Part shown: piece after piece, positions 1-8,161 of the stretch
Position numbering within the stretch: the stretch's first letter is position 1
How the letters are laid out: each line of letters opens with the position of its first letter
DNA from: CAZUZD01 sp964624465
GTDB lineage: Bacteria; Planctomycetota; Planctomycetia; Isosphaerales; Isosphaeraceae
Reading direction: 5' to 3'
NCBI GenBank assembly: GCA_964624465.1
Contig: CAZUZD010000109.1
Span: forward strand, 1-17,565
Length of the DNA stretch: 17,565 nucleotides
The notes under the pieces: generated by a model
Database searches by the model: none
Seen by the model: only the letters and a program-made list of their open reading frames with translations
Told to the model about the DNA's origin: nothing
Translations under genes and position numbers: made by a program

Positions 1-613
<613 letters not shown>

Positions 614-684
614 GGCGGCGCTCGCGGGCGTGGCGTGACGGTGCGGGAGACTCGATGAACGAAGCGGGAGCTGGCCCGGCTCGA

Positions 685-882
685 CTAGCGGCGCGACGGC
701 CGGGAGGTGGCGGTCCGGTTCCGGCGGTCGGCCAGCCAGATCGCCACCACCGACAGCAGCAGCAGCGCGGCGAACACGGTGAATCCGACGGCCGTCGGGT
801 CGCCCCGGCGGAGCTGGTCGGCGTACGTGCTCAGCGCCGAGCCGATGCCGCGGTTGACGTGCTGGCGGACCATCCGGTTCAC
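685..882 (-). CDS. Small single-helix membrane protein, 65 aa
   Basis: I do not recognise a family. The protein has a basic N-terminus, one hydrophobic helix at about residues 31-50 (AVGFTVFAALLLLSVVAIWL) and a short Arg/Ser/Thr tail, so it probably has one membrane span. The start is a GTG at 882 that overlaps the TGA of the 761-aa gene by four bases (GTGA), which indicates translational coupling. An ATG three codons later (873) is an alternative. The tight link to a large membrane protein and an ABC ATPase suggests a small accessory subunit of the same complex. It is real rather than a chance frame because it starts at the coupled overlap and has a clean helix. Its role is unknown. Confidence 0.65.
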   Translation of the reverse strand: MNRMVRQHVNRGIGSALSTYADQLRRGDPTAVGFTVFAALLLLSVVAIWLADRRNRTATSRPSRR

Positions 883-3164
883 GGCGCGGCCCTCCCGGCG
901 GCAGCGGGGGTGGTGGCGGTGGCCGGGGACGAGGCCGGGGCCAGGGTGGGCGTGGGCAGCACGACGCGGAGCACGGTGCGGCGGTCGGACACGTCGGGGG
1001 TGACGCCCTGGCCCAGGTCCAGCCCGGTGGCCGGGGCCTCGATCTCGGCAACGACCATCGGCCGCCGCAGCTCGTTGGCCTGGTCGCTGAGGTCGAGCGC
1101 CTGGAGGCCCAGGTTCGGGTGCTCGTCGCCGCGCGGGCCCAGGGCGTCGTGGAACATGGCGATCCGGATCAGGTCGGCCGGGTTGCCGGCGTCCCGGCCA
1201 CGCCCGAACCCCTGCGCCAGCCGGCCCAGGAACCGCGACATCGACTCGGTGCGGGTCGGGTCCACCCGGCCGACGGCGCCCGGGCGGATGTCGCCGAGCA
1301 GGTACACGTTGCGGCCGTAATACACCTGCACGTTCTTCATCGGCCGGTCGAGCCGGTTCCGGACCGAGCCGCTGATGCGGTCGCCCCCCACCGGCCGCAG
1401 GTCGCTGTCGATGACGACGGCGCCGTCACCCGGGCCGGCCCAGCGGCCGGTGAAGCTCTTGGTGCTCCAGATCGGGATCCGCACCCCGGCCAGCGACTCG
1501 GGCTGGCCGTCGGGGCCCTCGCCGCGGTAGCCCGTGGTGCCGAAGCCCAGCCGGCCCGAGCCGCCGAGCACGGGCACCGGCGGGCCGAACCAGCTCAGGG
1601 TCCGGCCGTCGGCGTCGGGCCGCACTCCGGTGGCGGGCTTCAGGTCGGCCCGCAGGGGGGCAAGGCTCACGGTGTAGTCGCGGTTGCCGGGGCTGAAGAC
1701 GGTCAGCCAGCTCTGGCCGCGCACCCGGCCAGTGGCGGAGTCGAGGTCCACGGCGTCGACCTGATTGACCCGCAGCTCGCGGCCCTTGAGCGTCTGCGCC
1801 GCCCAGAGGGCCAGGCCACTGACGGTGGCGACGATCAGCGGGAAGGTGATCCAGGTCAACTCCATCCGCTTCACGACCTTGCGGAGGAACAGGTAGTCGA
1901 GCGGGCCGATCAACAGGATGTACCCGAAGACCGCGGCGGCGACCCAGCCGAAGGGGATCGTCCGGACGCCGGGGAAGGTCTCCAGCACCCGGTGCAGCCG
2001 GCTGGCCAGCGCCGGGTCCTCGGCCTGGATGATCGCGCCCCGGTTGGTCATGCGGGCCACGTCCGAGTCGCCCGCCTGGCCGCGGAGGTCGAGCACCTTG
2101 TCCCAGAACAGCCGGGCGTCCTTCCAGCGGGCGAACGGCGGGTTGGCCAGGTCGAGGCCGATCAGGGTCACCCGGCCCAGCGACGACGGCCCGCGCACGA
2201 CCAGCGGCGTGGCGGGCGTGGCGGCCACCGGCACGGCGCCCGGGACGAGGTCGGTCAGGCGGGCGGCGCTCAGGGTCGGCTGGGCCAGCGGGGCGACGTT
2301 GCCCACGAAGCTCTCGATCGAGCTGCGCTCGACCGTCACCCGCTCGCCCAGCGTCGCCGGCAGCAGTGGCTGGAGCTTCGCCAGCACCCGGGCCGTCTCC
2401 GAGGCCGGTTCGGCCGAGTCGGCGCCGGCGAGCACGACGAGGTGCCCGCCCTGCGCCACCCACTCGCTCAGGGCCCGGAGCCGTCGGCCGCCGTCGGCCT
2501 CGACCAGGGACCGCAGCACCTGGGGGGCGCCGGTGTCGAGCACGAGCGTCTGCACCGCGTCGAGGCCGATCGCGGCGTCGGGCCAGGTGTCGAGGCTCGC
2601 CACGGCCACCACCGGCGACGACCGACCCGAGCGCTGGTACTTCGAGAGCGTCGGCAGGTCGGCCAGCCCCGTCAGCGTGCCGTGCACGGCGACGAGCTGG
2701 GTGGCCGGCTCGAGCACGTGGCCGGCCAGGTCGAGCCGCCACTTCGGGCCGGGCTGGGTCGGCGTCGCCGCGTCGATCAGCCGCACGACCACCTCGCCGC
2801 CGGCCAGGCCGGGGCGGACGTAGAGCACGAACGTTTGCTCGCGGAGCGGGCCCGAGGTGATCGGGCGGCGGCTCAGGACCGGCACGCCGTCGTCGTCGGG
2901 GGCCTCGACCTCCAGGGTGCCGGAGTACTCGCGGTCGCAGTGGACCTCGACGACCACCGGGGTCCAGGTGCCGAGGACCACCGGCGTGGGCAGGCGGTCG
3001 CGGGGGCCGAGCCGCTCGCCCAGGCCCAGGCGCGCGGCCCGGATCGCCGGGCTGGCGAGGTACTCCTCGAACGCCGCGGCCGGCCGACCCGTCGGGCCGG
3101 GGCCCGTCGTCAGCAGCAGGGTCAGCAGCAGGATCGTGAGGGCCGATCGTCGCGTCGTTGCCAT
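879..3164 (-). CDS. Large exported membrane protein of an ABC-transporter operon, 761 aa
   Basis: There is no family I can name with confidence. Residues 1-31 look like a signal peptide (Arg-rich start, Leu-rich core, AAA end). Residues about 55-180 look like a beta-rich extracytoplasmic domain. Residues about 185-360 resemble the glutamine-amidotransferase-like fold found in GldG-type or BatA-like membrane proteins: a strand-helix pattern around WVAQGGHLVVLAG (235-247) and GRVTLIGLDLANPPF (330-344), with no clear catalytic Cys. Two membrane helices follow at about 406-425 and 436-457, joined by a short basic stretch (FLRKVVKRMELTW), and a further soluble domain of about 300 residues ends in a low-complexity Ala/Pro/Thr tail. 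It is the first gene of the operon with the 65-aa protein and the ABC ATPase. By analogy with gliding-type or ABC-2 exporter clusters it may be a substrate-binding or scaffold subunit. That role is inference. Confidence 0.85.
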   Translation of the reverse strand: MATTRRSALTILLLTLLLTTGPGPTGRPAAAFEEYLASPAIRAARLGLGERLGPRDRLPTPVVLGTWTPVVVEVHCDREYSGTLEVEAPDDDGVPVLSRRPITSGPLREQTFVLYVRPGLAGGEVVVRLIDAATPTQPGPKWRLDLAGHVLEPATQLVAVHGTLTGLADLPTLSKYQRSGRSSPVVAVASLDTWPDAAIGLDAVQTLVLDTGAPQVLRSLVEADGGRRLRALSEWVAQGGHLVVLAGADSAEPASETARVLAKLQPLLPATLGERVTVERSSIESFVGNVAPLAQPTLSAARLTDLVPGAVPVAATPATPLVVRGPSSLGRVTLIGLDLANPPFARWKDARLFWDKVLDLRGQAGDSDVARMTNRGAIIQAEDPALASRLHRVLETFPGVRTIPFGWVAAAVFGYILLIGPLDYLFLRKVVKRMELTWITFPLIVATVSGLALWAAQTLKGRELRVNQVDAVDLDSATGRVRGQSWLTVFSPGNRDYTVSLAPLRADLKPATGVRPDADGRTLSWFGPPVPVLGGSGRLGFGTTGYRGEGPDGQPESLAGVRIPIWSTKSFTGRWAGPGDGAVVIDSDLRPVGGDRISGSVRNRLDRPMKNVQVYYGRNVYLLGDIRPGAVGRVDPTRTESMSRFLGRLAQGFGRGRDAGNPADLIRIAMFHDALGPRGDEHPNLGLQALDLSDQANELRRPMVVAEIEAPATGLDLGQGVTPDVSDRRTVLRVVLPTPTLAPASSPATATTPAAAGRAAP

Positions 3165-3225
3165 TTGCGGACCGCACTCTCTCGGCTAGCGCGTCGTTCA
3201 GGATCGATTCGGTCGGGGGCGGCGA

Positions 3226-3564
3226 TCAGGGCTTCTCGGACGGGTCGCAGCCGCAGGGGACCCGGCCGCAGCCGGGGCAGGCCCGGCCATACTTGGCGAG
3301 CACGGCGGCCTCGAGGTCGACGTCGCGGATGTTGGCGAGCGTCACCAGCCAGGCGAGCACGTCGGCCATCTCGTAGGCCAGCTCCTCGGGGGTGCCCGAG
3401 CGGAGCGCGGTGGCCAGCTCGCCGAACTCCTCGGCCAGCCAGAGGAACGTGGCCGCGTCGCCACGGGCCGCGTCCTTGGCCCCGTAGGTGGCCCGGATCA
3501 CGTCCTGGAGCGCGCGGATGGTCAGGCCGCCGGGTGGCGTCGGTTCGATGGGCTTGGGGCTCAT
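3226..3564 (-). CDS. MazG-type nucleotide pyrophosphohydrolase with cysteine tail, 112 aa
   Basis: This is a small all-alpha NTP pyrophosphohydrolase of the MazG-like family, which hydrolyses (d)NTPs to NMP and pyrophosphate, often as housecleaning. The metal-binding signature EExxE...ExxD is present: Glu45, Glu46 and Glu49 in WLAEEFGELA, then Glu65 and Asp68 in EMADVL. The length matches single-domain members, not the tandem E. coli MazG. Unusual is the C-terminal tail CPGCGRVPCGC (Cys96, Cys99, Cys104, Cys106), which looks like a small zinc-binding knuckle. The ATG at 3564 has no Shine-Dalgarno sequence, but a promoter-like pair ends only 12 nt before it, so the mRNA may be leaderless or nearly so. 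It is divergent from galK and 61 nt upstream of the 761-aa gene on the same strand. The substrate is unknown. Confidence 0.88.
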   Translation of the reverse strand: MSPKPIEPTPPGGLTIRALQDVIRATYGAKDAARGDAATFLWLAEEFGELATALRSGTPEELAYEMADVLAWLVTLANIRDVDLEAAVLAKYGRACPGCGRVPCGCDPSEKP

Positions 3565-3576
3565 GGGGTTGGCGTC

Positions 3577-3606
3577 ATTCTAGTCCGGCCCCCGCCCGGG
3601 TGGAAA
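3577..3606 (-). promoter_or_regulatory. Putative sigma70-type promoter of the MazG-like gene
   Basis: On the minus strand TTTCCA (3606-3601) and TAGAAT (3582-3577) are separated by 18 nt, four and five matches of six to the consensus. The -10 box ends 12 nt before the ATG at 3564, so transcription would begin about 6 nt before the start codon. This fits the lack of a Shine-Dalgarno sequence. It is a pattern match only. Confidence 0.4.
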
Positions 3607-3724
3607 GCCTCCCACGGCCGGGCCGGGCGCCGTGGCCCGCCGCGCCGCCGGCCGTTAGACTGGCGGGCCGAGGCCCGGGCGGCTCGCCTGCCGCGGTCGG
3701 GCCCGCCCCCGGAGCGTGCCGCCG

Positions 3725-4960
3725 ATGTCCGAGCCGAACCCGTCCCCGACCCAGGCCGCCGACCTGGAGCCGGTCGCCCTGGCCGCCTTCGCGACCGCCT
3801 TCGGCGGCCGGCCCACCCACCTGGGCCGGGCCCCCGGCCGGGTCGAGCTGCTCGGCAACCACACCGACTACAACGGCGGCCTGGTCATGGCCGCCGCCGT
3901 CGACCGCGAGACCGTGGTCGTGGGCCGCCCCGCCGCCGGCCGCACCGCTCGGGTGTACGCCGCCGACCTTGGCGCGTCGGACACCTTCGACCTCGACGCC
4001 ATCGCCCCCGAGCCCCAGGGCCACTGGGCCAACTACGCCAGGGGCGTCGTCAAGCTGCTCCAGGAGCGCTACGGCCGGGCCGACTCGGGCTTCGAGCTGG
4101 CCATCGTCGGCGACGTCCCCCGCGGCGCCGGGCTCTCCAGCTCGGCCAGCCTCCAGGCCGCCCTGGCCGGGGTCCTGCTCGGCTCGGGGCTGATCGGTGG
4201 CGGCCGCGGGATGCCCGACGCGGGCGACGACGCCGGCCGGTTCGCGCTGGCGCAGACCCTCCAGCGCTCGGAGAACGCCTTCGTCGGCGTGGCCTCGGGG
4301 CTGCTCGACCAGTTCAGCGTCCTGTTCGGCCGCCAGGGCCATGCCCTGTCGCTGGACTGCACCAGCCTGGCCTTCGCCAGGGTGCCGATGGGCCGCACGC
4401 CGCCGGCGCTGGTCGTGTGCGACTCGAAGACCTCGCGGCAACTGGCCGACGGCATGTACAACCGCCGCCGCGCCGAGTGCGAGACGGTCGTGAGCCACTT
4501 CCAGGGCCTCAAGGGGCCCGGCGTCCAGACCCTCCGCGACGTGACGCTGGCCGAGCTGGAGGCCGAGTGGGACCGGCTCGACCCCGTCGGCCGCCGCCGC
4601 GCGCGGCACGTGCTGACCGAGAACGCGCGGGTGATCGAGGGCGCGGAGGCCCTCACCGCCGGCGACCTGGCCCGCTTCGGCGCGCTGGTCTCGGCGTCGC
4701 ACGCCAGCAGCCGCGACGACTTCGAGAACAGCAGCCCGGCGCTCGACGCCCTGGCCGCCGCCGCGGCCGGTTCGCCCGGGTTCCTGGGCGGCAAGCTCTC
4801 GGGCGCCGGCTGGGCCGGGTGCACGATCAACCTCGTCGAGCCCGCCCAGGCCCCCGCCTTCGCCGACGCCGTCGCCGCCGGCTACCTCCGCCGCACCGGC
4901 GTCTCCCCCGACGTCCACATCCTCCACCCCGCCGAAGGCGCCTCCGGCCGCGACCTCTGA
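3725..4960 (+). CDS. galK: Galactokinase family sugar kinase (GHMP superfamily), 411 aa
   Basis: The family phosphorylates galactose at C1 with ATP in the Leloir pathway, in the cytoplasm. The galactokinase signature is at residues 36-50 (APGRVELLGNHTDYN), the GHMP ATP-binding loop at 132-142 (PRGAGLSSSAS), the likely catalytic Asp at 195 in GLLDQF, the family motif YNRRRAECE at 245-253, and the third GHMP motif at 355-366 (GGKLSGAGWAGC). The signature differs from E. coli and human enzymes, where GEHTDY carries a sugar-binding Glu; here it is Asn45. The ATG at 3725 is preferred, because GGAG at 3711-3714 is 10 nt away, whereas the in-frame GTG at 3716 would be only 1 nt from it. No Leloir partner (galT, galE) is adjacent. 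The gene faces the GT87 gene tail to tail with a 32-nt gap. The family call is firm; the natural sugar is less sure because of Asn45. Confidence 0.92.
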   Translation: MSEPNPSPTQAADLEPVALAAFATAFGGRPTHLGRAPGRVELLGNHTDYNGGLVMAAAVDRETVVVGRPAAGRTARVYAADLGASDTFDLDAIAPEPQGHWANYARGVVKLLQERYGRADSGFELAIVGDVPRGAGLSSSASLQAALAGVLLGSGLIGGGRGMPDAGDDAGRFALAQTLQRSENAFVGVASGLLDQFSVLFGRQGHALSLDCTSLAFARVPMGRTPPALVVCDSKTSRQLADGMYNRRRAECETVVSHFQGLKGPGVQTLRDVTLAELEAEWDRLDPVGRRRARHVLTENARVIEGAEALTAGDLARFGALVSASHASSRDDFENSSPALDALAAAAAGSPGFLGGKLSGAGWAGCTINLVEPAQAPAFADAVAAGYLRRTGVSPDVHILHPAEGASGRDL

Positions 4961-4992
4961 GCGCCGGCCGTCGCCGCGCCGCCCGGGCCGGG

Positions 4993-6309
4993 TCAGGCCT
5001 CGACGCGGGCGGGGATGCGGGTCAGGTGCGGGCGGAGGGGGGTGGAGCGGGTCCGGTCGGGCTGGCGGCTCAGGTCGCGGCAGCGGGCGAGCAGGCAGGA
5101 GCCGACGGCGAACAGGCCGCCGAGCTTGAAGGCGAACCGCAGGCCGCCGCCGATCTCCAGCGGGTACGGCACCAGCCAGAGCGCCAGGAACCCGAAGGCG
5201 ATCTGCACGGCCACGCGATCGCGGCGGTCCCAGACGGCGGCGACGGCCAGGGGCAGGCCGATCAGGTTGTAGTCGTTGGCGATCGGCGGCACGAAGGTGC
5301 CGGCGGCGACCAGCCAGAGGAACCAGGGGCCGTAGAGCCGCTCCGAGCCGGGCGTGCGGGCAATGCGCCCGCTCACGATCATCAGCGGCGGCAGGAGCAC
5401 GCCCAGCGAGCCGGCCATCGCGACCAGCCGCCAGCCGGACGGCGATCCCAGCGCCGGCCAGAGCTGCCGCCAGACCAGCGTCAGCGAGTGCATCGTCGGG
5501 TGCACGGTCGGGATCGTCCAGAACCAGTCGGCGACCCCCTGGCCGTTCTCCAGCGATCGCAACGCGCCCGGCAGGTCGGCCAGGGCGATGACCACGCCGC
5601 CGGCGACCACGGCCGCCAGGCAGGTCCAGCGCCTGAGGGCGACCACGGCGATCAGCAGCAGGCCCGGATAGAACTTGAACCAGATCGCCGTCGCCAGCAG
5701 GAGCCCGGACAGGACGTCGTGCCACCGGCCCGGCCGCCGGAGCAGTGCGGCGGCCAGCAGCACCAGGGGCAGGACCAGCGAATCGCCCTGGCCACGCTCC
5801 AGGCAGAACAGCACCGGCAGGCTGAACAGCACGCCCGCCACCAGCAGCGGCGCGGGCACATCGACCAGGGCCAGTTCCCGGCGGGTCCGGGCGGCGGCCA
5901 GGCCGGCCCCGGCGATCAGGCCAGCGCTGACGGCGATCCACACGATCGACGCCGCCCGGGGCGACATCAGGCTCACCCACGCGAAGAGGCGGGGAACGAG
6001 CGGCGGGTACGGGAACTTCGCGCACACGTCGGCGTCGGCCCGCTCGCCCAGCCGGGCGGTGTACGGGGTGTCACCGGCGGCCACCACCCGGGCGGTGTGG
6101 TCGATGTGCACCCGGAAGTCGCCGCCCAGGAACGGCAGGGCGTCGAACCCGACCCAATGCCGGTACGCCAGCCGGTCCTGCTTCAAGCTCTTGAGGCCCC
6201 AGCCGCCCCAGAGGGCCAGCGCCACCAGACCCACGGCCAGCAGGATCGGCCGGGCGGGCCGGGCGTCGGGGCGGCCGGGCGACGGTGGCGGGATGGGGTG
6301 GGCGGACAT
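4993..6309 (-). CDS. GT87-type polyprenol-phosphate-dependent membrane glycosyltransferase, 438 aa
   Basis: This is a multi-spanning membrane protein with about nine to eleven hydrophobic segments. It resembles the GT87 / DUF2029 family, whose mannosyltransferases use a polyprenol-phosphate sugar donor on the outer face of the membrane. Family-like features are an Asp in the first external loop (GGDFRVHID, Asp64 or Asp70), GDTPY at 79-83, FPYPPLVP at 99-106, an RGQGD turn at 172-176 and the KFYPGLL motif at 212-218. The longest open frame starts with a GTG at 6438, but the ATG at 6309 is favoured: it gives MSAHPIPP with a short Pro/Arg cytoplasmic tail before the first helix at about residues 22-37. 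No strong ribosome site is seen at either start. It lies 159 nt downstream of the esterase stop. The family is fairly sure; donor and acceptor are unknown. Confidence 0.82.
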   Translation of the reverse strand: MSAHPIPPPSPGRPDARPARPILLAVGLVALALWGGWGLKSLKQDRLAYRHWVGFDALPFLGGDFRVHIDHTARVVAAGDTPYTARLGERADADVCAKFPYPPLVPRLFAWVSLMSPRAASIVWIAVSAGLIAGAGLAAARTRRELALVDVPAPLLVAGVLFSLPVLFCLERGQGDSLVLPLVLLAAALLRRPGRWHDVLSGLLLATAIWFKFYPGLLLIAVVALRRWTCLAAVVAGGVVIALADLPGALRSLENGQGVADWFWTIPTVHPTMHSLTLVWRQLWPALGSPSGWRLVAMAGSLGVLLPPLMIVSGRIARTPGSERLYGPWFLWLVAAGTFVPPIANDYNLIGLPLAVAAVWDRRDRVAVQIAFGFLALWLVPYPLEIGGGLRFAFKLGGLFAVGSCLLARCRDLSRQPDRTRSTPLRPHLTRIPARVEA

Positions 6310-6438
6310 GGCCGGCACTCGGGTCCGACGGCGCCGGGGACCACCGGGACGCCGTCCTGAGGGGTCAGGACGCGCCGGTGAAATCGGCATTCCGGTTCGG
6401 GCCCCATCAACGATTCCTGGTGTGAGGGGCGGTTTCAC

Positions 6439-6460
6439 CCCGACAACCGGAACCGTCGGG
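6439..6460 (-). terminator. Possible terminator hairpin after the secreted esterase
   Basis: CCCGAC and GTCGGG form a perfect 6-bp stem around a 10-nt loop, 8 nt after the esterase stop codon. There is no U tract, so it may only weaken read-through into the GT87 gene. Confidence 0.3.
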
Positions 6461-6468
6461 CCGATCGC

Positions 6469-8043
6469 TCAGGGGCGGGCGCCGGTGGCGCGGGCCATCT
6501 CCTGCCACAGGGCGCGCTCGGAGATCCCCATCCAGCAGTGCCCCTGCCCCGGGCCGAAGGTGATCGTGCTCTCGGCGGCGGGCACGGCGGTGACCAGGAA
6601 CGCCTCGAGCCGGCGCATGGCGTTGTTCAGGAAGAAGTCGTCGGCGTCGCCCATCCAGATGTGCAGCTTGCCGCGGAGCTTCGGGCCGAGGTTCGACCAG
6701 TTCGACTCCACGACGTGCCGCAGGTCGTAGCGCCGCCAGTGCTCGGCCACGGCCGGGTTCAGCGCGCCCGACTTCGGGTCCCAGAGCGGCACCGGCTGGC
6801 CGTCGGCGCCCCGCGGGCCGTAGGTGGCGTTCCAGGCGCCCCACTGGCCGCCGGAGTGGGCCCACGAGTCGCCGCGGCCCAGCACGTTCTCCAGGGCGCA
6901 CTCGTGCCGCATGGTGTACTTCACGTCGCCGTCGCGGGTCCGGCACGCCGGCCGCTCGAACCCGAAGCGGTTCACGTACGCGTTGCGGTCGGCGTACACG
7001 TCCACGAGCTGGAAGTGGCGGAAGTCGACGCCGTCGGCGCAGAACGACCAGCAGCCGTTGAACTGATCCGGATAGAAGACCTGGAGCGCCAGCGACACCC
7101 AGCCGCCGGTCGAGCCGCCGTCGAGCACCCGCGACTGGCCGGTGCCCATGCCGCGAAAGGTCCGCTCGACGTGCGGGATCAGCTCGGTCGTCAGCGCCTG
7201 GCCATACGGGCCGTGGTTGGCCGAGTCGACCTGATACGGGTCGCCCAGCGGGCCGGCGCCGTCGAGCGTCAGGTAGAGGAACCGGGGCGTGTCGTCGGCC
7301 AGCCAGAGCGTGCGGAACTCCGAGCCCTCGACCTCGACCGGGGGCACGTCGGAGAACCGGCTGCCGTAGCCGCCGATGTGCACGCGGAGCGGGTACTTGC
7401 GATCGGGCTCCTGGTCGAAGCCCCGGGGCAGCACGACCGAGGCCCGCACGAACATCGGCCGGCCGTGGAAGGCGCTCAGCGCCGGCGAGGGGAGCTTGAG
7501 GTAGCGAACGAAGGGGGTGTCCTGCGGGAGCGCCTCGTCGGGCAGGCGGCGGTCGAGCGTCAGGGCGATCGGGCCGCCGCGGGCGGGGTCGAGGGTGACG
7601 GCGACCGGGGGGCCGACGAGGTCGCCGGGGGCGTTGGGCAGGTTCAGGTCGGGATTCGTGTGCAGGGTGGCCTGCACCGTGTAGGGACCGGGCGGCAGGG
7701 CGTCGAGGCTCGCCAGGGGGAACAGCGCCGCGGTCGAATCGACGACCACGGAGCCGCCGGCGGCCAGGCCGTCGACGTCGCGGCCCAGCACGGGGGCGGC
7801 GTCCACGCCGGTGCGGCCGATGGCCAGCCGGGGCTCGGCCCCGCCCCGGCCGGGGGACAGGACGACCAGGAGCCGGCCGGTGACGGGTCGGTCGACGACG
7901 CCGGGGGCGAGCGTGACCTCGAACCGCAGGGTGGTGGCGGCCGCCGGCGTCGCGCCCCTGGCGGTAGCCAGGGCTGCCAGGGCCAGGGGGCTGAGCATGA
8001 CGAGGGCCATCCCGGTCAGGAGTGTCGGCCGGCGCGCGATCAT
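6469..8043 (-). CDS. Secreted alpha/beta-hydrolase esterase (esterase D-like), 524 aa
   Basis: This is a probable exported carboxylesterase acting outside the cytoplasm. Residues 1-35 form a signal peptide (MIARR start, hydrophobic 10-27, small residues before the cut). Residues about 40-170 form a beta-rich N-terminal domain, followed by the catalytic domain from about 195. The nucleophile elbow is GGSTG with Ser311; likely partners are His502 in QGHCWM and an Asp in MGDADDFF (466-469). This arrangement matches esterase D / putative-esterase proteins, usually annotated only as hypothetical or putative esterase in planctomycetes. The ATG at 8043 precedes the signal peptide directly; a GGGG stretch is the only weak ribosome signal. 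It lies downstream of the uronate-dehydrogenase-like gene after two hairpins, so it may be partly uncoupled. The location next to GH88 fits removal of acyl groups from a polysaccharide, but that substrate is inference. Confidence 0.82.
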   Translation of the reverse strand: MIARRPTLLTGMALVMLSPLALAALATARGATPAAATTLRFEVTLAPGVVDRPVTGRLLVVLSPGRGGAEPRLAIGRTGVDAAPVLGRDVDGLAAGGSVVVDSTAALFPLASLDALPPGPYTVQATLHTNPDLNLPNAPGDLVGPPVAVTLDPARGGPIALTLDRRLPDEALPQDTPFVRYLKLPSPALSAFHGRPMFVRASVVLPRGFDQEPDRKYPLRVHIGGYGSRFSDVPPVEVEGSEFRTLWLADDTPRFLYLTLDGAGPLGDPYQVDSANHGPYGQALTTELIPHVERTFRGMGTGQSRVLDGGSTGGWVSLALQVFYPDQFNGCWSFCADGVDFRHFQLVDVYADRNAYVNRFGFERPACRTRDGDVKYTMRHECALENVLGRGDSWAHSGGQWGAWNATYGPRGADGQPVPLWDPKSGALNPAVAEHWRRYDLRHVVESNWSNLGPKLRGKLHIWMGDADDFFLNNAMRRLEAFLVTAVPAAESTITFGPGQGHCWMGISERALWQEMARATGARP

Positions 8044-8076
8044 CGGGCGTGCCCCAGGTCGGTTGGTCGGTGGAAG

Positions 8077-8101
8077 GCCCGCGCGGACGCTCCGCGCGGG
8101 C
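8077..8101 (-). terminator. Perfect 11-bp hairpin between SDR and esterase genes
   Basis: GCCCGCGCGGA and TCCGCGCGGGC form an uninterrupted 11-bp stem with a 3-nt loop. On the minus strand it is followed by CTTCC, and it lies 34 nt before the esterase start. It may act as a terminator or attenuator, or as an mRNA processing/stability element. Confidence 0.55.
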
Positions 8102-8130
8102 GGCGAGCGGTCGGGAGCGGCCCGCAGGCT

Positions 8131-8150
8131 CCGGCCGATCGGCAGGCCGG
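8131..8150 (-). terminator. Stem-loop just after the SDR stop codon
   Basis: CCGGCC and GGCCGG pair around an 8-nt loop, 11 nt beyond the SDR stop. The left half also contains the palindrome GCCGATCGGC. It is in tandem with the stronger 8077-8101 hairpin, and together they look like a terminator or attenuator pair. Confidence 0.35.
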
Positions 8151-8161
8151 ACGCGGGCGGC

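Noticed and set aside
1119..4193. A 1024-codon open frame on the plus strand
   Set aside because: It lies antisense to the 761-aa and MazG-like genes and runs into galK in another frame. The product is Arg/Gly/Pro/His-rich without any domain, as expected for shadow frames in very GC-rich DNA.
4961..4992. CCGGCC...GGCCGG inverted repeat in the galK/GT87 convergent gap as a bidirectional terminator
   Set aside because: The stem is only 6 bp with a 16-nt loop in nearly pure GC sequence and has no U tract, so it is not distinguishable from chance.
3575..6025. An 816-codon open frame on the minus strand
   Set aside because: It is antisense to galK and out of frame with the GT87 gene, both of which have clear family motifs. 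Composition is low-complexity Gly/Ala/Arg.
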